From NCBI GenBank assembly GCA_943372215.1, contig CALRXU020000006.1:62001-126000 (forward strand): a DNA stretch of 64,000 nucleotides. The letters run 5' to 3'. Of the stretch, positions 51,790-61,778 are shown one piece after another; the first letter of the stretch is position 1, and every line of letters begins with the position of its first letter. A program made the translations under genes and the position numbers. The notes under the pieces were generated by a model. That model did no database searches. It was not told the DNA's origin and was given only the letters and a program-made list of their open reading frames with translations. The stretch comes from UBA6183 sp943372215 (GTDB taxonomy: Bacteria; Bacteroidota; Bacteroidia; UKL13-3).

Positions 51790-54234
51790 TTATTTTCCTT
51801 TTACCACAAACCGCATGGTACGGTTGCCTTGTGGAGTTTGCATGTTGCAGAAGTAAACACCGCTGTTTAAATCGGCAATGTTAATTGCATCATTTACTTG
51901 TTTAGTATGGTAAGTGCGCTTCATTAATTCACGTCCCATTACATCATAAATAGCCACTTGCAAAGGTAAACTTTGGAATCCTTTGGCTGAAATGGTAATT
52001 ACCTCATTGGCTGGATTAGGGAACATCTTTACATCAGCAAACAACAATTCGTTTTGGTTTAAACCACTGCTTAAGGTATCTTTTACTACTACCGTGCGGG
52101 TTACTTCAATCGCATCGTTGCCAGCCAAATCTCTTACATTATAAGACAATGTATAACTTCCTACTGCGGTAGTTGTTACGGTGCCAGTTACCACAATTTT
52201 AGAAGAGATGTTGCCATCTTTGTTATCACTGGCTGTTGCACCAGCATCAGTGTAAGCACCTGATCCTACCTCAACGGTATCAGGATTGTTACCTAATAAA
52301 GTAATTACCGGAGCCAAGGTATCAATAGCACTTAAATCAATATCAGCCAAGTTACGTGGAATTAATTTAAAGTTACCAAAGCTAAAGAACATTGGTCCTT
52401 GGATAAAACTCATCGGCATGCCTTTTTTCAATTTGCTTACTGCTGGTCTGATTAAGATGCTCATATCATCTACACGTAAACCTCTTGGCGACAAAGTGTC
52501 TTTAGCAAATGAAAATTCATTAAAATTGCTTGGCGCATCTGGGTTCGGGTTGAATACTTGTACATCATTAAAACGCATCAACACACCTTCCCATTTACGA
52601 GAGTGGTTTACATTATTTAAAGAGAATGAATCGATAGATAATGTTGTTTCAAAAGCAGGAACAACACTGGTGCCCAATTTGGTGGCCGCTATGTTGTTTA
52701 AGGTAGTTATATTAAATGTTTCCCTAACTGTTGCACGGGTAATTACCACTGAATCACCAACAGCCCAAGTATCTGTTCCATCTCCAGTTGAACGTTGCAC
52801 AAAAATGGCTGAGTTGGCACCTGTACCTTTTTGAAGGGTAATTAAGTTTTGCGCACCAGCAACAAAATTAGTTCCGGTTACAATGGCTGGTACTAAAATA
52901 TTGGTTAATGAGTCTCCATTCCAAATGGTTGAACCATTTGAGGCAACACTAAATTGCAATTCAGGAATAGAAGTAATGGTTGGATTGCTGGTTACCCAGA
53001 AGGCAGAGTTGGTACCAAAATTATCTGGATAGTCTTTGGTAAAGTTATTTTGATCAGTTACTTTAATCCAGTATTTCACTACTGAACCACCAGCAAAAGT
53101 AGGTAATTTAGCAAACCACACAGTTGTATCGTTTGGCAATACATTTTTAATCATGTTTAATGAGTCGAAAGTGGTGCTGCTGTAACCTACAGTGTAAAAT
53201 AATTTTGCTCCAGTAATTGTAGCACTCCCTTTTAACATTTTAGCCGAAATAAATACACTGTCGTTGGTTGTAGCAATAGTCGGTGTGCGGGAAACAGAAG
53301 CCACATTTGGTAACGAATAAGTAGAGGGGCCAATATCACTTGGGTATAGTGGTGCTATCATATACCTGTTTACTCCGGTAACTTGCAATTCTGCCACAAC
53401 ACCGCGGATGTAGGCTAACTTAGTACCAATTAAAGGTGGTGCATAATTGTTGGGAATCTTTACCACAGGAGGGCCTGCTGAACTTATGGTGTCTTCAAGG
53501 TCATCATTTCTATAATAACCCGAAAAGTCACGAATATCAATCACATTCCCTTTATCATCTGCTACCGACCAATTCCATCTAGTTCCTGATGCCGATCTGC
53601 TAAATACAGTTACATCTTTTAACTCAACCAATACGCCTTCCCACTTTTCGCCAGTAACCTTTTGTTGAACTTGGCCTGATGTAGGATTACCTGTCATTAA
53701 TGAGTCAACCGTGATGGTAGAATACACCAAGGTGTCTTGTGTAAGTGATAGTTGTTCTACGCTATTTGTCCAACTGGCATTGTTACGAATTAGATTAACT
53801 TGACTTTCATTTTGAAATGAGCGAATTACTCCTGTTACGCGCACAGGAAACCCAGGGATGAAATTTTGGTAGAATTGAGATTCAGTTCTTAATTGAGCAA
53901 GGGTTAATCCAGACCCTGAAGGCTCGCACATCACCTGAATTCCACTCCAAGGTCCACCGCCTTTACGTTGAATATGAGCGGCTTTTCGGTTGGCCGATAA
54001 ACCATAAGAAGCAGGATTAAACACCACTATACCATCAAAACGCACAGTGTCCCTGTACTGTGTATTTTTAAAAGTAGGTGTAGTGTAATCAGTAGAGTCA
54101 TTTACCGGTGTTGCAGTGAGTTTGTTCAAGTTTACAAACTGGATGCTATCAATAGGTACAATAGGATACGGGTTTTGGGCTTTTGCGGCAACAATGGCCA
54201 GTACTGCCCATAATAATAGTAGTTGTTTTTTCAT
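51790..54234 (-). CDS. T9SS-secreted multidomain protein with DUF5689-like and DUF5011-type domains
   Basis: 814 residues. Signal peptide LLLLWAVLAIVAAKAQ. Two regions of the same type (YRDTVRFDGIVVFNPASY; KWEGVLVELKDVTVFSRSAS, then KWEGVLMRFNDVQVFNPNP) resemble OB-like DUF5689 domains. A bacterial Ig-like DUF5011 domain is at about 640-720 (APVITLLGNNPDTVEVGSGA). The last 85 residues are a T9SS type A sorting domain (FADVKMFPNPANEVITISAK; LNSGVYFCNMQT). Exported through the outer membrane by the type IX system and cleaved or attached. The gene precedes another T9SS cargo gene on the same strand. Confidence 0.88.
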   Translation of the reverse strand: MKKQLLLLWAVLAIVAAKAQNPYPIVPIDSIQFVNLNKLTATPVNDSTDYTTPTFKNTQYRDTVRFDGIVVFNPASYGLSANRKAAHIQRKGGGPWSGIQVMCEPSGSGLTLAQLRTESQFYQNFIPGFPVRVTGVIRSFQNESQVNLIRNNASWTNSVEQLSLTQDTLVYSTITVDSLMTGNPTSGQVQQKVTGEKWEGVLVELKDVTVFSRSASGTRWNWSVADDKGNVIDIRDFSGYYRNDDLEDTISSAGPPVVKIPNNYAPPLIGTKLAYIRGVVAELQVTGVNRYMIAPLYPSDIGPSTYSLPNVASVSRTPTIATTNDSVFISAKMLKGSATITGAKLFYTVGYSSTTFDSLNMIKNVLPNDTTVWFAKLPTFAGGSVVKYWIKVTDQNNFTKDYPDNFGTNSAFWVTSNPTITSIPELQFSVASNGSTIWNGDSLTNILVPAIVTGTNFVAGAQNLITLQKGTGANSAIFVQRSTGDGTDTWAVGDSVVITRATVRETFNITTLNNIAATKLGTSVVPAFETTLSIDSFSLNNVNHSRKWEGVLMRFNDVQVFNPNPDAPSNFNEFSFAKDTLSPRGLRVDDMSILIRPAVSKLKKGMPMSFIQGPMFFSFGNFKLIPRNLADIDLSAIDTLAPVITLLGNNPDTVEVGSGAYTDAGATASDNKDGNISSKIVVTGTVTTTAVGSYTLSYNVRDLAGNDAIEVTRTVVVKDTLSSGLNQNELLFADVKMFPNPANEVITISAKGFQSLPLQVAIYDVMGRELMKRTYHTKQVNDAINIADLNSGVYFCNMQTPQGNRTMRFVVKGK

Positions 54235-54262
54235 ATGTGTTGTTGTTTAGTTTTATGCAGTT

Positions 54263-56365
54263 TTATTTAATAATGGCAAATTTACCAATATCAATTTTTC
54301 CAGTAGCTTCGTCTTTTACGGTAAATAAATATACACCAGTGGTTATGGTGCCTTTGCTCGTTGAAAGGATATCCCAAGCATGCTCACCGCCACTGAATAC
54401 TTTTTTCCCAGTTTGCCCAAAGCGGTCAAACCATTGGGCATCTTCACCTTGGTAAGTGCTGGCATCATGCCTGAAGTTGCTTACCAAATCGCCACTGCTG
54501 GAGTAAATGCTAATGGTGCATTTGGCAGGCAAATTGGTAAAATAAATTTTTTTGCTCCTTGAACTGTTGCCATCCCAAGCGGCTGTGGTTTGATAAGGAT
54601 TTGGGTAAACACCTACCTTGTTTTCACTATTTGAAGTGATGGCCTGTGCCAGAGTTCCACTATACACACTAAATGCATTTTCTGTAAATGAAGATTCGAG
54701 CGGGTCTAGTTTTAGTACTTCATCTCCTTCATCAAAAGCTGTGAGAATAAACAAGTACTGCCAACCATTTTGCAGGTTGTTCAGTTCATATTTATGCGTG
54801 TATTTGGTGGTATCGCCCTCAAACTGCATAGGTGTAGCCAAAGTAATGGCATCAAATCCATTGTTGTAACCAATATTGTTACCTGCTGAATCCCATTGGG
54901 CAATCATATTTTTTTGCTCAATCAGGTTGCCCGCCAAATCATCGCCTGGATTGGTGCGGTATAAACGGTAACCTTCAAAGTCTTTTTTACGGGTAATGGG
55001 GTCAACTGAGTTTCTGGCAGCATCGTCCCAATAAATGGTAACTTTGGAGTCGCTTGAAATGATTTTGGTATTGGGTGTTTTAGGTGGTTCTGGCAGCACG
55101 TAACGGTCTAAAGTACCATTCCCGTCAGCATCTTCACCATCATCTAAAACGCCATTTTCATTCACATCTTCTCCCAGATAAGTGGCTTTAGCACGAGCCA
55201 GGTTTGAGGTAAGTTGCACACGGCTGGCTGGGGTAGATACAATCCCGTTATTAACGGCTGGTGAACCGTCATCAATTTTATTGGCACACACATAAGCAAT
55301 GGCAAAAGTGAAGGTTTCACCTGGTTCAATGCTCACCATGGGGCCAGCGGTTAACAATTGAATCCAGTTGTTGGGCTGCCCCCTAACCGGACCAAGAGTT
55401 GGCTCGCTTAATTGTGTTGAATCTACCGTTACCTTCATGCGGTTATAACGGTCTTGCTCGTTTGCAGGGGCTATCCACGGTGCAGAAACCGAATTGAAGT
55501 TCCAGAAGTTGTAATTTACTTTTGGAGCAGGCCAGCCCCTTTTTATAAAAGTATCAGGCTTGTTTGGGTTAAAAAATAAACCGCGGTAATCAATGCCTAA
55601 AAACTGAACTGCACCATAAGAGCTAATGTAATCAAGGTCATCAGCGGTTAAATCACTTAAATAAGCATAGATGGATTTGTATTTGTCGTCAACCCCATTG
55701 CGTCCTTTATTAAAAAAGGCCGTTCCTGTTTGCCTAGTAACATTTACGTTTCTTACCACCAAATCACTCCATTGCCCTACCCAAACACTATCCCAGCGTT
55801 TGTTACTGGTATTGGTAATCTGGTAATTGCAAATCACAAAAAAATCGGCAAAAGAAAAATTCCAAGCGTAGGTTTCCAAACGTACCTTGGCTTTTAAAGG
55901 TTGAGTATGGCCAGAAATTGGGGTAGATGTTCCTGGCACTATCGTTGCTGAGTCGCCAAACTGTAAGATAAAATCCTGGTGTGAAACGGCCGATGATGAA
56001 AACACCGGACTGGCCGTTAAAGAAGACCTTTCGGTAATAGAAGCAAAAGGGGTAAATTCAAACCCACTGCCTCCAGTGCTGTATCCACTTGCGGCATCCA
56101 CCGCGCTGGTTGAAACCAAAGGTTGGCCATCTACTACAGCTCCAATCCAAATTCCGGCTTCAAACAAATGCTCATTCCCTTTTTGAGGAAACGACATGGA
56201 CGAAGGGCCTTGTGTGTTGCTGCGAACCTGTGGGCGACCAACCGTACCTGCATTACTTACAGTAAGCTGCAACCTGCCCACATTGGTGGTTTTTTGACTA
56301 AAAGATACCTGTGCATGAAGCACAGGACAAAATCCAACTAGAAAAACTAATAATGTTAAACGCAT
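54263..56365 (-). CDS. T9SS-type secreted protein with Ca-binding-like loop
   Basis: 700 residues. Signal peptide MRLTLLVFLVGFCPVLHAQ. A large N-terminal domain (LFEAGIWIGAVVDGQPLVST; IVCNYQITNTSNKRWDSVWV as part of a beta sandwich) has no name I recall. A DVNENGVLDDGEDADGNG stretch resembles a calcium-binding loop. A fibronectin-like segment (KIISSDSKVTIYWDD) and a C-terminal T9SS-like sorting domain (VGVYPNPYQTTAAWDG; KIDIGKFAIIK) follow. Cotranscribed with, and upstream of, the T9SS gene at 51790 (29 bases apart). Function unknown. Confidence 0.85.
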   Translation of the reverse strand: MRLTLLVFLVGFCPVLHAQVSFSQKTTNVGRLQLTVSNAGTVGRPQVRSNTQGPSSMSFPQKGNEHLFEAGIWIGAVVDGQPLVSTSAVDAASGYSTGGSGFEFTPFASITERSSLTASPVFSSSAVSHQDFILQFGDSATIVPGTSTPISGHTQPLKAKVRLETYAWNFSFADFFVICNYQITNTSNKRWDSVWVGQWSDLVVRNVNVTRQTGTAFFNKGRNGVDDKYKSIYAYLSDLTADDLDYISSYGAVQFLGIDYRGLFFNPNKPDTFIKRGWPAPKVNYNFWNFNSVSAPWIAPANEQDRYNRMKVTVDSTQLSEPTLGPVRGQPNNWIQLLTAGPMVSIEPGETFTFAIAYVCANKIDDGSPAVNNGIVSTPASRVQLTSNLARAKATYLGEDVNENGVLDDGEDADGNGTLDRYVLPEPPKTPNTKIISSDSKVTIYWDDAARNSVDPITRKKDFEGYRLYRTNPGDDLAGNLIEQKNMIAQWDSAGNNIGYNNGFDAITLATPMQFEGDTTKYTHKYELNNLQNGWQYLFILTAFDEGDEVLKLDPLESSFTENAFSVYSGTLAQAITSNSENKVGVYPNPYQTTAAWDGNSSRSKKIYFTNLPAKCTISIYSSSGDLVSNFRHDASTYQGEDAQWFDRFGQTGKKVFSGGEHAWDILSTSKGTITTGVYLFTVKDEATGKIDIGKFAIIK

Positions 56366-56853
56366 GTACTATATAGAATACAACGTGCAAATATGCATAA
56401 AATAATCATGCCAAGGGTTAAAATGGATTTAATTACTTAAATTTCATATTGAGGTGAAGTATTTACCCAGTATTCGGTATGAATGAAATGTTAATTGCTT
56501 GATAATTGAAAGGTTAACAAAATGTGAAGCACCTGTATTTACAGATGTTCCACAGCAAGATGCTGTCAAATGTGGTTGTTAAAATTCTTTTGTTAAGAAA
56601 TTATTAGTTGCCATAAAACGGGCAGCAGGGTATGAGCCGTTTAGGTAAACCTAATTTGCCAATAAATGGTAGAATGTGCATAAGACGTTATTTACTATCA
56701 GGTTGTTGTGCTAACTTTGTTTAGGTTACCAACAAGTAGTACACATCATTTTTATATTACGTGTACAACTGCTTTTACAGCAGGGGTAGAAACGAAATAA
56801 CCGAATGCTCCGCTATCTTTGGTAGCTACAAGCAACGTTAAGTGAGCAAAGCA
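56366..56853 (+). other. Divergent spacer between T9SS gene and dnaB
   Basis: No gene of its own. One perfect -7 element, TAACTTTG at 56712-56719, faces dnaB but has no good -33. No other structure found. Confidence 0.5.
56712..56719 (+). promoter_or_regulatory. dnaB: Possible dnaB -7 element
   Basis: TAACTTTG fits TAnnTTTG; the implied leader is about 125 bases. No -33 partner seen. Confidence 0.35.
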
Positions 56854-58392
56854 ATGGCAGAAACAAGGAAACGAAATACATTAAAACAGGCTGAGATTAA
56901 TCAAATTATAGAAACGGGAAAACTACAACCTCAGGCGGTTGATTTTGAAGAGGCGGTGTTGGGCGCATTGATGTTAGAAAAGAATGCCATCACCATAGTT
57001 TCAGATGTGCTTAAACCCGAGAGTTTTTATAAAGATGCGCATCAGATTATTTTTACGGCCATAAAAACCTTGTTTAGCAATGCTCAACCCATTGATATTT
57101 TAACGGTTACGGCAGAATTACGCAAGCAAGGGCAATTGGAGATTGTAGGAGGAGCGTATTATATTACTTCCTTAACCAATAGGGTGGCGTCTGCTGCCAA
57201 TATCGAGTACCACTCGCGCGTTATTGCCCAGAAATTTATTCAAAGAGAATTAATTCGAATTTCTTCTGAAATACAAAAAGAATCGTTTGAGGATAGCGCA
57301 GATGCGTTTGAATTGTTAGACAGTGCCGAGCGCAAATTGTTTGAGGTATCGCAAGGAAACATTAAACGCGATTACAAACAAATGAACCAAATTGTGCGTG
57401 ATGCCATCCGGGATATTGAAGCCTTAAAAGACAAAGAAGGTGGATTGACTGGCATTCCTTCAGGATTTACTAAATTAGACCGCATCACCTCTGGTTTCCA
57501 GAAATCTGATTTGGTGATTTTAGCTGCAAGGCCAGGTATGGGTAAAACGGCTATGGTACTTTCCGTTGCGCGTAATGCTTCATTGCTGTCTGAAAAACCT
57601 AAAGCCATTGCCATATTCTCCTTAGAGATGAGCAACAAACAATTGGTAACTAGGATGATTAGTGGCGAATCGGAAATAACAGGCGAGAAACTTAAAAAAG
57701 GTACACTTGCACCACATGAATGGGAGCAACTCAATACCAAAGTTGCCCGCTTAAGCGAAGCTCCAATATTTATTGACGATACACCTGCTTTAAGTGTGTT
57801 TGAGCTGCGCAGCAAATGCCGCAGACTTAAAGAACAGAACAATATTGAAATGATTATTATTGACTACTTGCAGTTGATGAGAGGTGATGATGCCAATAAT
57901 AAAAATGGAAATCGTGAGCAAGAGGTAAGTTATATTTCGCGCTCTTTAAAAGCATTGGCAAAAGAATTAGAAGTGCCTGTTATTGCACTTGCTCAGTTAA
58001 GCCGTGCTTCTGAAAAACGTGGCGCAACCGCCATTCCAATGTTATCTGATTTACGTGAATCAGGCTCTATTGAGCAGGATGCTGATATGGTTATGTTTAT
58101 TTACCGCCCTGAATATTATGGCATCACCGAGTTTGAAGATGGCAGTAGCACACATGGCATTGCAGAACTGCATATTGCCAAGCACAGGAATGGTTCATTG
58201 GATCAGGTGAGGTTGCGTTTTGTACACGAAATTACCAAGTTTAAGGATTTGGAAGAACATGATTTTGGCATGGATGCACAATCTTTTACCAATGACGACA
58301 ATGGATTTGGTAACATGGGAACCATTACCCGCAGCAGCAAATTAAATGATATGAGTGTGGATGATGATGAACATATCCCGCCTCCGTTTTAA
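56854..58392 (+). CDS. dnaB: Replicative DNA helicase DnaB
   Basis: 512 residues. The N-terminal DnaB domain (PQAVDFEEAVLGALMLEKNA) is followed by a linker and the RecA-like C-terminal domain with Walker A AARPGMGKTAM, Walker B IIIDYLQLMRG and motif QLSRASEKR. It unwinds DNA ahead of the fork and loads with primase. Start is placed at the ATG of MAETRKRNTL; an in-frame GTG 12 bases upstream is possible. Monocistronic, with no intein. Confidence 0.96.
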   Translation: MAETRKRNTLKQAEINQIIETGKLQPQAVDFEEAVLGALMLEKNAITIVSDVLKPESFYKDAHQIIFTAIKTLFSNAQPIDILTVTAELRKQGQLEIVGGAYYITSLTNRVASAANIEYHSRVIAQKFIQRELIRISSEIQKESFEDSADAFELLDSAERKLFEVSQGNIKRDYKQMNQIVRDAIRDIEALKDKEGGLTGIPSGFTKLDRITSGFQKSDLVILAARPGMGKTAMVLSVARNASLLSEKPKAIAIFSLEMSNKQLVTRMISGESEITGEKLKKGTLAPHEWEQLNTKVARLSEAPIFIDDTPALSVFELRSKCRRLKEQNNIEMIIIDYLQLMRGDDANNKNGNREQEVSYISRSLKALAKELEVPVIALAQLSRASEKRGATAIPMLSDLRESGSIEQDADMVMFIYRPEYYGITEFEDGSSTHGIAELHIAKHRNGSLDQVRLRFVHEITKFKDLEEHDFGMDAQSFTNDDNGFGNMGTITRSSKLNDMSVDDDEHIPPPF

Positions 58393-58450
58393 AAGAAACA
58401 TTGCCTAATGTTTTCCATGACGTTTAAGGTGATGCATTAACCAAATGGTT

Positions 58451-60211
58451 TTAACGCATCACCATTTCAAAGGTGTCTTCTGGCACTTCTTCAATATTCA
58501 TTACCAAAAAGCCATCTAAGGCATTGTTAAATTTAGGGTCAATATTGAATGAAATAATTTTGGCGTTTTGTTTTAGGTACTTTTTAAGCAATACTGGAAT
58601 TTTATTTTGAGAAGTTTCAATTTCTGAAATCATGCTGTCCAATACTTTAATATCATCGTTGGCCAAGTGCCGCAATGCCGAGCCTTCTCCCTTATACTGG
58701 TATTCATATTTATTGCGTGGTTTCACATACTTTGCCAACTCATTATCAAAATGGTGTTTGGTGATAAAGTCAACCAACAAATCTTTAGATAAGGCAGAGA
58801 AACTATTGCTGATGCTCACTGGGCCAATCAGGTATTTGTAGCGGTAATTTTCTTTTTTCAAAAACTCATTCACTCCCTTCCACAACAACATTAAACTGTA
58901 GGGCTTGCGTTGGTAATCCTTGGCCACAAATGACCTGCCGAGTTCAAGGCTTTGTTTTAGTATTGGGCTGAATTCCTTTTTTATTTTAAAAAGTTCATTC
59001 AAATAGAATCCTTGTTTTTTGTACTTGCGGTATAAAACATCACCCAACCCTATGCGGTAAGCGCCAACAATTTTTTTGTTTTCATCGTCCCAAATAAACA
59101 GGTGGCGGTAATGCAAATCATACTCATCAGTATCGCAACTGCGGTTGGTACCTTCGCCTACTTCCCTAAATGTAATTTCCCTCAACCGCGAAATTTCCCT
59201 AAGCACATTTGGAATAAACTTGGCAGGGCTAATAAACACTTTCCAAGTGTCGTGGGTAAACAACAAGTCTTTGGCTTCAGCTCGTTTAATGTCTTGTAAA
59301 ATTAAGTCCAAATCAGTGGGCTCAATAATAGGTTCCGGTTCGGCCGGTTTTTGTAGGTGAAGTTTTAAAAACGGTTTACTCTCCACCTCAAGCGATGATT
59401 CCAAAGCATACGTTTTTGCCCTTAAAAAACGCAGCAGCTCATTAGGGTCTTTAAACTCATTCAGTGTTTTTACACTTACCGGTTTACCAATTCTGATGTT
59501 AATTTTATCATCACTTTTGTTAAACAACTCCGAAGGTAATTTGGCTGTTCGCAGCGCTGGATGCACAAGGCCAAGCAGATTAAAAGCCAAGCTATTTTGT
59601 CCGCTAAAATAAACCGGAACAACCCGAACCTGAGCCTTCATAATCATTTTTCCAACAACTGGGCTCCACATTTTATCGCTTACCTTCAGGTTGGTCAACT
59701 TTAAAGAAGAGACTTCTCCCGCAGGGAAAATTCCAATAGGATGCCCTTCTTGCAGCAAGGTTAAACAACGTTTAATTCCGGCAATGTTTAACCCACTCTT
59801 GTTTACATTTTCAAATGGATTAACGGATACAAAATTGTCCTTAAGTGCAGGAATTTGCTGCAATAAAAAGTTGGCCATAATTTTAAAATCAGGCCGAACT
59901 TGCGTAATCATTTTTAGCAACATCATGCCATCAATACCACCATAAGGGTGGTTGGCAATCAAAATAAAAGGCTCGCTTTTGGGGATATTATTTAACTCCT
60001 CCGAATTGTATTCATAATCAACTTTAAGCTCTTTTAAAATTTCGTCTGCAAATACGGCACCAGTATCTTCCTGGTGATTTGCATACAGCGTATTCACTTT
60101 TTCTAGTTTTAAAGCCTTTAATATAAATGGTGCAAGCGCTGAAAGTTTAAGCTTTTGAAGCTTTAGCCCTTTTATAATTGCATCATTGGAAATCAATTTA
60201 TCTTTAGTCAT
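58451..60211 (-). CDS. Bifunctional aminolipid acyltransferase (PlsC-type plus GNAT-type; OlsF/GlsF-like)
   Basis: 586 residues. The N-terminal half (about 60-280) is PlsC-like with a HPYGGIDG active-site motif and GIFPAGEVSS. The C-terminal half (about 310-560) is an acyl-transferring GNAT domain (LREITFREVGEGTNRSCDTDEYDLHY; LFIWDDENKKIVGAYRIGLG). This order matches OlsF/GlsF, which makes ornithine or glycine lipids: the GNAT half adds a 3-hydroxy fatty acid to the amino group and the PlsC half a second fatty acid. Which amino acid is used cannot be read. Divergent from the DUF58 gene. Membrane-associated. Confidence 0.85.
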   Translation of the reverse strand: MTKDKLISNDAIIKGLKLQKLKLSALAPFILKALKLEKVNTLYANHQEDTGAVFADEILKELKVDYEYNSEELNNIPKSEPFILIANHPYGGIDGMMLLKMITQVRPDFKIMANFLLQQIPALKDNFVSVNPFENVNKSGLNIAGIKRCLTLLQEGHPIGIFPAGEVSSLKLTNLKVSDKMWSPVVGKMIMKAQVRVVPVYFSGQNSLAFNLLGLVHPALRTAKLPSELFNKSDDKINIRIGKPVSVKTLNEFKDPNELLRFLRAKTYALESSLEVESKPFLKLHLQKPAEPEPIIEPTDLDLILQDIKRAEAKDLLFTHDTWKVFISPAKFIPNVLREISRLREITFREVGEGTNRSCDTDEYDLHYRHLFIWDDENKKIVGAYRIGLGDVLYRKYKKQGFYLNELFKIKKEFSPILKQSLELGRSFVAKDYQRKPYSLMLLWKGVNEFLKKENYRYKYLIGPVSISNSFSALSKDLLVDFITKHHFDNELAKYVKPRNKYEYQYKGEGSALRHLANDDIKVLDSMISEIETSQNKIPVLLKKYLKQNAKIISFNIDPKFNNALDGFLVMNIEEVPEDTFEMVMR

Positions 60212-60317
60212 ATGGCGTAAAATTACTCCTACGAAAGTGTTAATGCAACATTATTATCGTGTTAAGTAGGTGTTAATTTAGCATAAAATTAATGCTTTAT
60301 TTCTATTTTACATCTTG

Positions 60318-60325
60318 TATTTTTG
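60318..60325 (+). promoter_or_regulatory. -7 element of the DUF58 gene
   Basis: TATTTTTG fits TAnnTTTG and ends five bases before the ATG at 60331, so the mRNA would be leaderless or nearly so. Confidence 0.4.
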
Positions 60326-60330
60326 AATCC

Positions 60331-61242
60331 ATGCAGCAAAACCTATCATTAGACAGCCTATCACAATCAAATAACCTTGAATTACTGGCCTCTCAGGTGG
60401 TTGAAGGCTTTATTACCGGGCTACATAAAAGCCCATTTCACGGGTTTTCAGTAGAGTTTGCTGAGCACCGAATTTACAATACAGGGGAAAGTACCCGTCA
60501 TATTGACTGGAAATTATTTGCCCGCACCGATAAATTATTTGTTAAAAGATACGAGGAAGAAACCAATCTGCGCTGTCAGGTAGTAATAGATACCTCAGGC
60601 AGCATGTTTTATCCAGGTGAAGGGTTAAATAAAATAAAATTCAGTGTATATGCCGCTGCTGCACTGATGCATTTGCTCAGAAAACAGCGTGATGCAAACG
60701 GATTAACCTTGTTTGATAACGACATCCATTTCCACAGTGAGTGTAAAGTTTCATTAACGCATTTAAGGTTGCTATTTAGCAGGCTTGAACAGTTACTTCA
60801 GGTACCTGCGGTAGCCAAATCATCAAATATTGCGGCAAGTTTACATGAGTTAGCCGATCGGTTGCACAGGCGAAGTTTGGTAATTATTTTCAGCGATATG
60901 TTTGGCAGTGGAGAACAAAATGAAGAATTGTTTTCAGCCTTGCAACATTTAAGATACAATAAGCATGAAGTGATTCTGTTTAATGTGCATGATGATAAAA
61001 CCGAACACCAATTTGATTTTACCAATCGTCCGTATTTGTTTATTGACAGTGAAACAGGGGAGCGGGTAAAATTATTTCCAGCGCAGGTTAAAGAACAGTT
61101 TCTAAAAGGGTTAGAGGCCTATAAACAGGAAGTGAAAATTAAATGCGCACAGTATAAAATTGATTATATAGAAGCCAATGTGGGCAACGATTTTAACCAG
61201 GTGTTACTGCCATTTTTGATTAAACGCAGCAAAATGGTTTAG
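60331..61242 (+). CDS. DUF58 / vWA-like domain protein
   Basis: 303 residues. Region 30-100 contains the DUF58 signature (EHRIYNTGESTRHIDWKLFART; LFVKRYEEETNLRC), followed by a vWA-like VVIDTSGSM metal site and a further vWA fold. DUF58 proteins are usually next to MoxR ATPases and Aer-type vWA proteins; none is adjacent here. No signal peptide or membrane segment from this start (an earlier in-frame ATG at 60292 adds a hydrophobic 13-residue end). Possibly part of a stress- or cell-envelope-linked MoxR system elsewhere in the genome. Confidence 0.85.
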   Translation: MQQNLSLDSLSQSNNLELLASQVVEGFITGLHKSPFHGFSVEFAEHRIYNTGESTRHIDWKLFARTDKLFVKRYEEETNLRCQVVIDTSGSMFYPGEGLNKIKFSVYAAAALMHLLRKQRDANGLTLFDNDIHFHSECKVSLTHLRLLFSRLEQLLQVPAVAKSSNIAASLHELADRLHRRSLVIIFSDMFGSGEQNEELFSALQHLRYNKHEVILFNVHDDKTEHQFDFTNRPYLFIDSETGERVKLFPAQVKEQFLKGLEAYKQEVKIKCAQYKIDYIEANVGNDFNQVLLPFLIKRSKMV

Positions 61243-61248
61243 CGCAGC

Positions 61249-61719
61249 TTATTCATGGTGGTAAGGTTCACCTTTAATAATGGTAAATGCTCGATACAAT
61301 TGCTCAATAAAAATAAGCCGGATTAACTGGTGAGAGAAGGTCATTTTTGACAAGGACAATTGTGCTTGTGCACGCGCATATACTTCTTCACTAAAACCAT
61401 AAGCACCGCCAATAACAAATACCACATGCGCATGGTGCAGTTGCAGCTTGTTTAAGTAGTCAGCAAAACCAACGGAGTCCATCTCTTTTCCATTTTCATC
61501 CAATAAAATCACAAAATCGGTAGGAGCTAGTTTTTTTAAAATAAGTTCCCCTTCATTTTTTTTAATTTGTGGTATGGCTGATGTTTTTAGCTTGGTGGGC
61601 AATTCAAACAGGTGGTGTTCAAATTTGCAATAATGTTTAAGCCGTTTGGTAAACTCATCAAACCCTTGCTCAACAAATTTAAAATGTGTTTTGCCCAATT
61701 GAAGCAAAGTAACTTTCAT
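61249..61719 (-). CDS. rlmH: 23S rRNA (pseudouridine1915-N3)-methyltransferase RlmH
   Basis: 156 residues, the usual length. SPOUT-fold methyltransferase with knot motifs FVIGGAYGFSEEVYARA and KMTFSHQLIRLIFIEQLYRA, ending with GEPYHHE as in E. coli RlmH. It methylates pseudouridine 1915 of 23S rRNA in assembled ribosomes. It is transcribed away from the DUF58 gene and lies after the clpC terminator, with which it shares direction. Confidence 0.96.
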   Translation of the reverse strand: MKVTLLQLGKTHFKFVEQGFDEFTKRLKHYCKFEHHLFELPTKLKTSAIPQIKKNEGELILKKLAPTDFVILLDENGKEMDSVGFADYLNKLQLHHAHVVFVIGGAYGFSEEVYARAQAQLSLSKMTFSHQLIRLIFIEQLYRAFTIIKGEPYHHE

Positions 61720-61734
61720 AAAACAAAAGTAAAT

Positions 61735-61767
61735 AAAACAGCCCGCATCATTGATGCGGGCTGTTTT
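61735..61767 (-). terminator. Terminator of clpC
   Basis: AAAACAGCCCGCATCA faces its exact complement around a single T. It lies between clpC and rlmH on the minus strand. Confidence 0.88.
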
Positions 61768-61778
61768 AAGGTAATCAA

